Shown one piece after another: positions 61,520 through 64,000 of a stretch of DNA of 64,000 nt. Origin of the DNA: Lentisalinibacter sediminis (lineage in GTDB: Bacteria > Pseudomonadota > Gammaproteobacteria > Steroidobacterales > Woeseiaceae). Under the pieces are notes generated by a model, which saw nothing but the letters and a program-made list of their open reading frames with translations, was not told where the DNA came from and made no database searches. Made by a program: the position numbers and the translations under genes. Location: the NCBI RefSeq assembly GCF_040706615.1, contig NZ_JAPDRF010000004.1, positions 186,001 through 250,000 on the forward strand. The letters are read 5' to 3'. Within the stretch, counting starts at the first letter, position 1. Each line of letters begins with the position of its first letter.

Positions 61520-62701
61520 ATGAGTCAGGACCCCATCGTCATCGTTGCCGCCCGACGCACCCCGATAGGCGCCTTCCAGGGCGGCCTCGCGCCGGCGCCC
61601 GCCCCCGAGCTGTCCGCGGCGGCCAGTAGCGCCGCCCTGGCCGACTGCGGCCTCGAACCCGCCGAGATCAGCGAAGTGCTGCTGGGCTGCGTCCTGCCCG
61701 CCGGCATCGGCCAGGCACCCGCGCGCCAGGCGGCGCTGGCCGCCGGCCTGCCGGAGTCGGTGGGCTGCACCACCTTGAACAAGGTCTGCGGCTCCGGCAT
61801 GAAGACCGTGATGCTCGGCGCCGATCTCATCCGCGCGGGTTCCGCCGCCGTGGTCATGGCCGGCGGCATGGAGTCGATGACCAACGCGCCCTACCTGATG
61901 CCCGGCGCACGCGCCGGCCTGCGCATGGGCCACAAGGAGATCCTGGATCACATGTTCTTCGACGGCCTGCAGAACCCGTACGACGGCAACATGATGGGGT
62001 ACTTCGCCGAGGAGACGGCGAAGAAGTACGGCTTCAGCCGGGAAGACCAGGATGCCTTTGCCATCGCCTCGGTGGAGCGCGCGCGGGCAGCGGCGGACAG
62101 CGGCGCCTTCGAGGCCGAGATCGCCCCGGTCACCGTGAAGACCCGCAAGGCCGAGACCACCGTCGACACCGACGAGGAGCCCGGCCGGGCGGACGTCTCG
62201 AAGATCCGGAAGCTGCGACCGGCCTTCGCGAAGGACGGTACCGTGACCGCGGCCAGCTCGTCCTCCATCTCCGACGGCGCGGCCACGCTGCTGCTGATGA
62301 GCGCCGCCGAGGCGGAACGCCGCGGCATGCAGCCGCTGGCCCGCATCGCCGGCCACAGCGGCTACGCCCAGGAGCCCGCCTGGTTCACCACCTCGCCCGT
62401 ATACGCCATCCGGGCGCTGCAGGAGGAGCTCGGCTGGTCGCCGGACGACGTGGACCTGTACGAGGTGAACGAGGCCTTCGCCTGCGTCAGCATGGCCGCC
62501 ATGCACGACGTGGGCATCGCCCACGAGCAGATCAACGTCAACGGCGGTGCCTGCGCGCTCGGTCATCCCATCGGCGCCTCCGGCGCCCGCATCATCGTCA
62601 CGCTGCTGCATGCATTGCGCAACCGGAACGCGAAGCGCGGTATCGCCTCGCTGTGCATCGGCGGCGGGGAGGCCGTGGCCCTGGCCATCGAGACGGTCTG
62701 A
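61520..62701 (+). CDS. Acetyl-CoA C-acyltransferase (thiolase)
   Basis: The 393-residue thiolase has the nucleophile motif LNKVCGSGMKTVMLGAD (Cys at about residue 89), VNEAFACVSMAAM and the C-terminal GGACALGHPIGASGARI motifs with the catalytic His. It probably cleaves acetoacetyl-CoA at the end of the leucine pathway or acts as a general acetyl-CoA acetyltransferase. The ATG at 61520 opens IVIVAARRTPIGAFQGG. It sits between liuA and the carboxylase gene. Confidence 0.93.
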   Translation: MSQDPIVIVAARRTPIGAFQGGLAPAPAPELSAAASSAALADCGLEPAEISEVLLGCVLPAGIGQAPARQAALAAGLPESVGCTTLNKVCGSGMKTVMLGADLIRAGSAAVVMAGGMESMTNAPYLMPGARAGLRMGHKEILDHMFFDGLQNPYDGNMMGYFAEETAKKYGFSREDQDAFAIASVERARAAADSGAFEAEIAPVTVKTRKAETTVDTDEEPGRADVSKIRKLRPAFAKDGTVTAASSSSISDGAATLLLMSAAEAERRGMQPLARIAGHSGYAQEPAWFTTSPVYAIRALQEELGWSPDDVDLYEVNEAFACVSMAAMHDVGIAHEQINVNGGACALGHPIGASGARIIVTLLHALRNRNAKRGIASLCIGGGEAVALAIETV

Positions 62702-62705
62702 TCCC

Positions 62706-64000
62706 GTGCCCGCCCTGAAGAGCCATCTGGATCCCGCGGATGGCCGCGTCGCCGACAACGCGCGTTACATGCAGGAGCTGGTCGACGAGCTGCGCGCGAA
62801 GCTGACGGCGACGGCCCTGGGCGGCAGTGAGCGCGCCCGCGCGAAACACGCCGAGCGCGGCAAGCTGCTCGTCCGCGAGCGCATCGACGCGCTGCTCGAT
62901 CGCGGCAGCCCGTTCCTGGAGCTCTCGCCGCTGGCCGCCGACGGCCTCTACGACGATGACGCCCCGGGCGCCGGCATCGTGACCGGCATCGGCCGGGTGC
63001 ACGGCCGCGAGGTCATGGTGGTGGCGAACGACGCCACGGTGAAGGGCGGCACCTACTTCCCGATGACGGTGAAGAAACACCTCCGGGCGCAGGAGATCGC
63101 GCTGGAGAACCACCTGCCCTGCATCTATCTGGTGGACTCCGGCGGTGCCTTCCTGCCGCGCCAGGACGAGGTCTTCCCGGACCGTGACCATTTCGGCCGC
63201 ATCTTCTACAACCAGGCCAGTCTCTCCGCGGCGGGCATCGCGCAGCTGGCCGTCGTGATGGGCTCGTGCACCGCCGGCGGCGCCTACGTGCCGGCCATGA
63301 GCGACGAGGCCATCATCGTGCGCAACCAGGGCACGATCTTCCTCGGCGGCCCCCCGCTGGTGAAGGCGGCCACCGGCGAGATCGTCGACGCCGAGGACCT
63401 GGGCGGCGGCGAGGTGCACAGCCGGGTGTCCGGCGTGACCGACTACCTGGCCGAGGACGACAACCACGCGCTGGCCATCGCCCGGGACTGCATCGCGCGG
63501 CTGGCGCCGGCCCGGGACACTTCACCCCCGCACGCGCCGGCGGAACCCGCGATGGACGCCGACGGCATCTACGGCGTGGTGCCGAGCGACCTGAAGCAGC
63601 CCTACGACGTGCGCGAGATCGTCGGTCGCATCGTCGACGGTTCCGAGCTGCAGGAGTTCAAGCCGCTGTACGGCAAGACCATCGTGTGCGGCTTCGCCCG
63701 CATCCATGGTTATCCCGCGGGCATCATCGCCAACAACGGCATCCTGTTCTCGGAGTCCGCGCTGAAGGCCACACACTTCATCGAGCTCTGCAACCGCCGG
63801 CGCATACCGCTGGTCTTCCTGCAGAACATCACCGGCTTCATGGTCGGGCGTAAATACGAGAACGCCGGCATCGCCAAGGACGGTGCCAAGATGGTGAACG
63901 CGGTGGCCACGGCGACGGTGCCGAAGCTCACCGTGGTCATCGGCGGCAGCTACGGCGCCGGCAACTACGCCATGTGCGGCAGAGCCTACGGCGGCCGTTT
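62706..64000 (+). CDS. liuB: Methylcrotonyl-CoA carboxylase beta subunit (partial, C-terminus off window)
   Basis: The 431 visible residues match the carboxyltransferase beta subunit (usual length about 535): RARAKHAERGKLLVRERIDA, VMGSCTAGGAYVPAMSDEA, GTIFLGGPPLVKAATGEIV and VFLQNITGFMVGRKYENAG. With the biotin-carrying alpha subunit it carboxylates 3-methylcrotonyl-CoA. I read the start as GTG at 62706, four bases after the thiolase stop, although no strong ribosome-binding site is visible. Gene order liuA-thiolase-liuB supports methylcrotonyl rather than propionyl specificity. The frame is open to base 64000. Confidence 0.92.
   Translation, partial: MPALKSHLDPADGRVADNARYMQELVDELRAKLTATALGGSERARAKHAERGKLLVRERIDALLDRGSPFLELSPLAADGLYDDDAPGAGIVTGIGRVHGREVMVVANDATVKGGTYFPMTVKKHLRAQEIALENHLPCIYLVDSGGAFLPRQDEVFPDRDHFGRIFYNQASLSAAGIAQLAVVMGSCTAGGAYVPAMSDEAIIVRNQGTIFLGGPPLVKAATGEIVDAEDLGGGEVHSRVSGVTDYLAEDDNHALAIARDCIARLAPARDTSPPHAPAEPAMDADGIYGVVPSDLKQPYDVREIVGRIVDGSELQEFKPLYGKTIVCGFARIHGYPAGIIANNGILFSESALKATHFIELCNRRRIPLVFLQNITGFMVGRKYENAGIAKDGAKMVNAVATATVPKLTVVIGGSYGAGNYAMCGRAYGGR

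Overview
The window is GC-rich (about 67% by hand count over 120 bases of guaA) and densely coding, with no intergenic stretch over 300 bases. Gene content and order point to a Gammaproteobacterium: the queA-tgt-yajC-secD-secF and ndk-rlmN-pilW-rodZ-hisS-yfgM-bamB-der runs, suhB next to trmJ-iscS, and a DUF3450-ExbB-ExbB-ExbD-ExbD-TonB-TPR operon. TonB-dependent uptake and a leucine-degradation cluster suggest an aerobic heterotroph of the Steroidobacterales/Woeseiales/Chromatiales type. That placement is inference, because no rRNA gene is present.

Layout. 1-5790 (mostly minus): partial methyltransferase, FAD protoporphyrinogen oxidase, sulfotransferase, small metallopeptidase, DUF3461 protein, and an MFS permease fused to two zinc ribbons. 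5898-10177 (plus): TonB-dependent receptor, menA and a bile-acid/sodium-symporter-family protein. 10194-19071: accessory-looking region with a large beta-helix lipoprotein, then a lower-GC three-gene cluster (TMEM43-like, LamG protein with five 30-base repeats, beta-propeller) behind a promoter with a consensus -35 box, then a Rossmann-fold protein and a DUF3667-like protein. 19102-28115: tRNA-Ser, mltF, tadA, lldD, guaBA, xseA and an M23 peptidase. 28111-28298: a pair of inverted REP-like elements. 28303-40808 (all minus): metX, DUF937, der through ndk, iscA, a cysteine-poor IscU-like protein, iscS and trmJ. 40907-49478: suhB, then secFD/yajC/tgt/queA, then a PDZ / membrane anti-sigma-like / ECF sigma module. 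49569-53596: tRNA-Leu, NUDIX hydrolase, ferredoxin, dsbC, xerD and an acyltransferase. 53627-59170 (minus): the seven-gene Ton-energising operon. 59346-64000 (plus): a leucine-dehydrogenase-like gene with two internal deletions, isovaleryl-CoA dehydrogenase, thiolase and a partial methylcrotonyl-CoA carboxylase beta subunit.

How it works together. The Ton operon could energise the TonB-dependent receptor at 5957. BamB, YfgM, SecDF-YajC, DsbC, MltF, the M23 peptidase and the sigma/anti-sigma/PDZ module form an envelope-biogenesis and stress theme. The last four genes would convert leucine-derived carbon to acetyl-CoA, but the first enzyme appears catalytically broken. The strongest leads for new biology are the low-GC cluster at 12.5-17.2 kb, the degenerate IscU in a reduced isc locus, the doubly deleted leucine dehydrogenase, the MFS-zinc-ribbon fusion, the phased 11-base repeats upstream of the PDZ gene, and the near-identical 83-base block shared by the two exbD genes.
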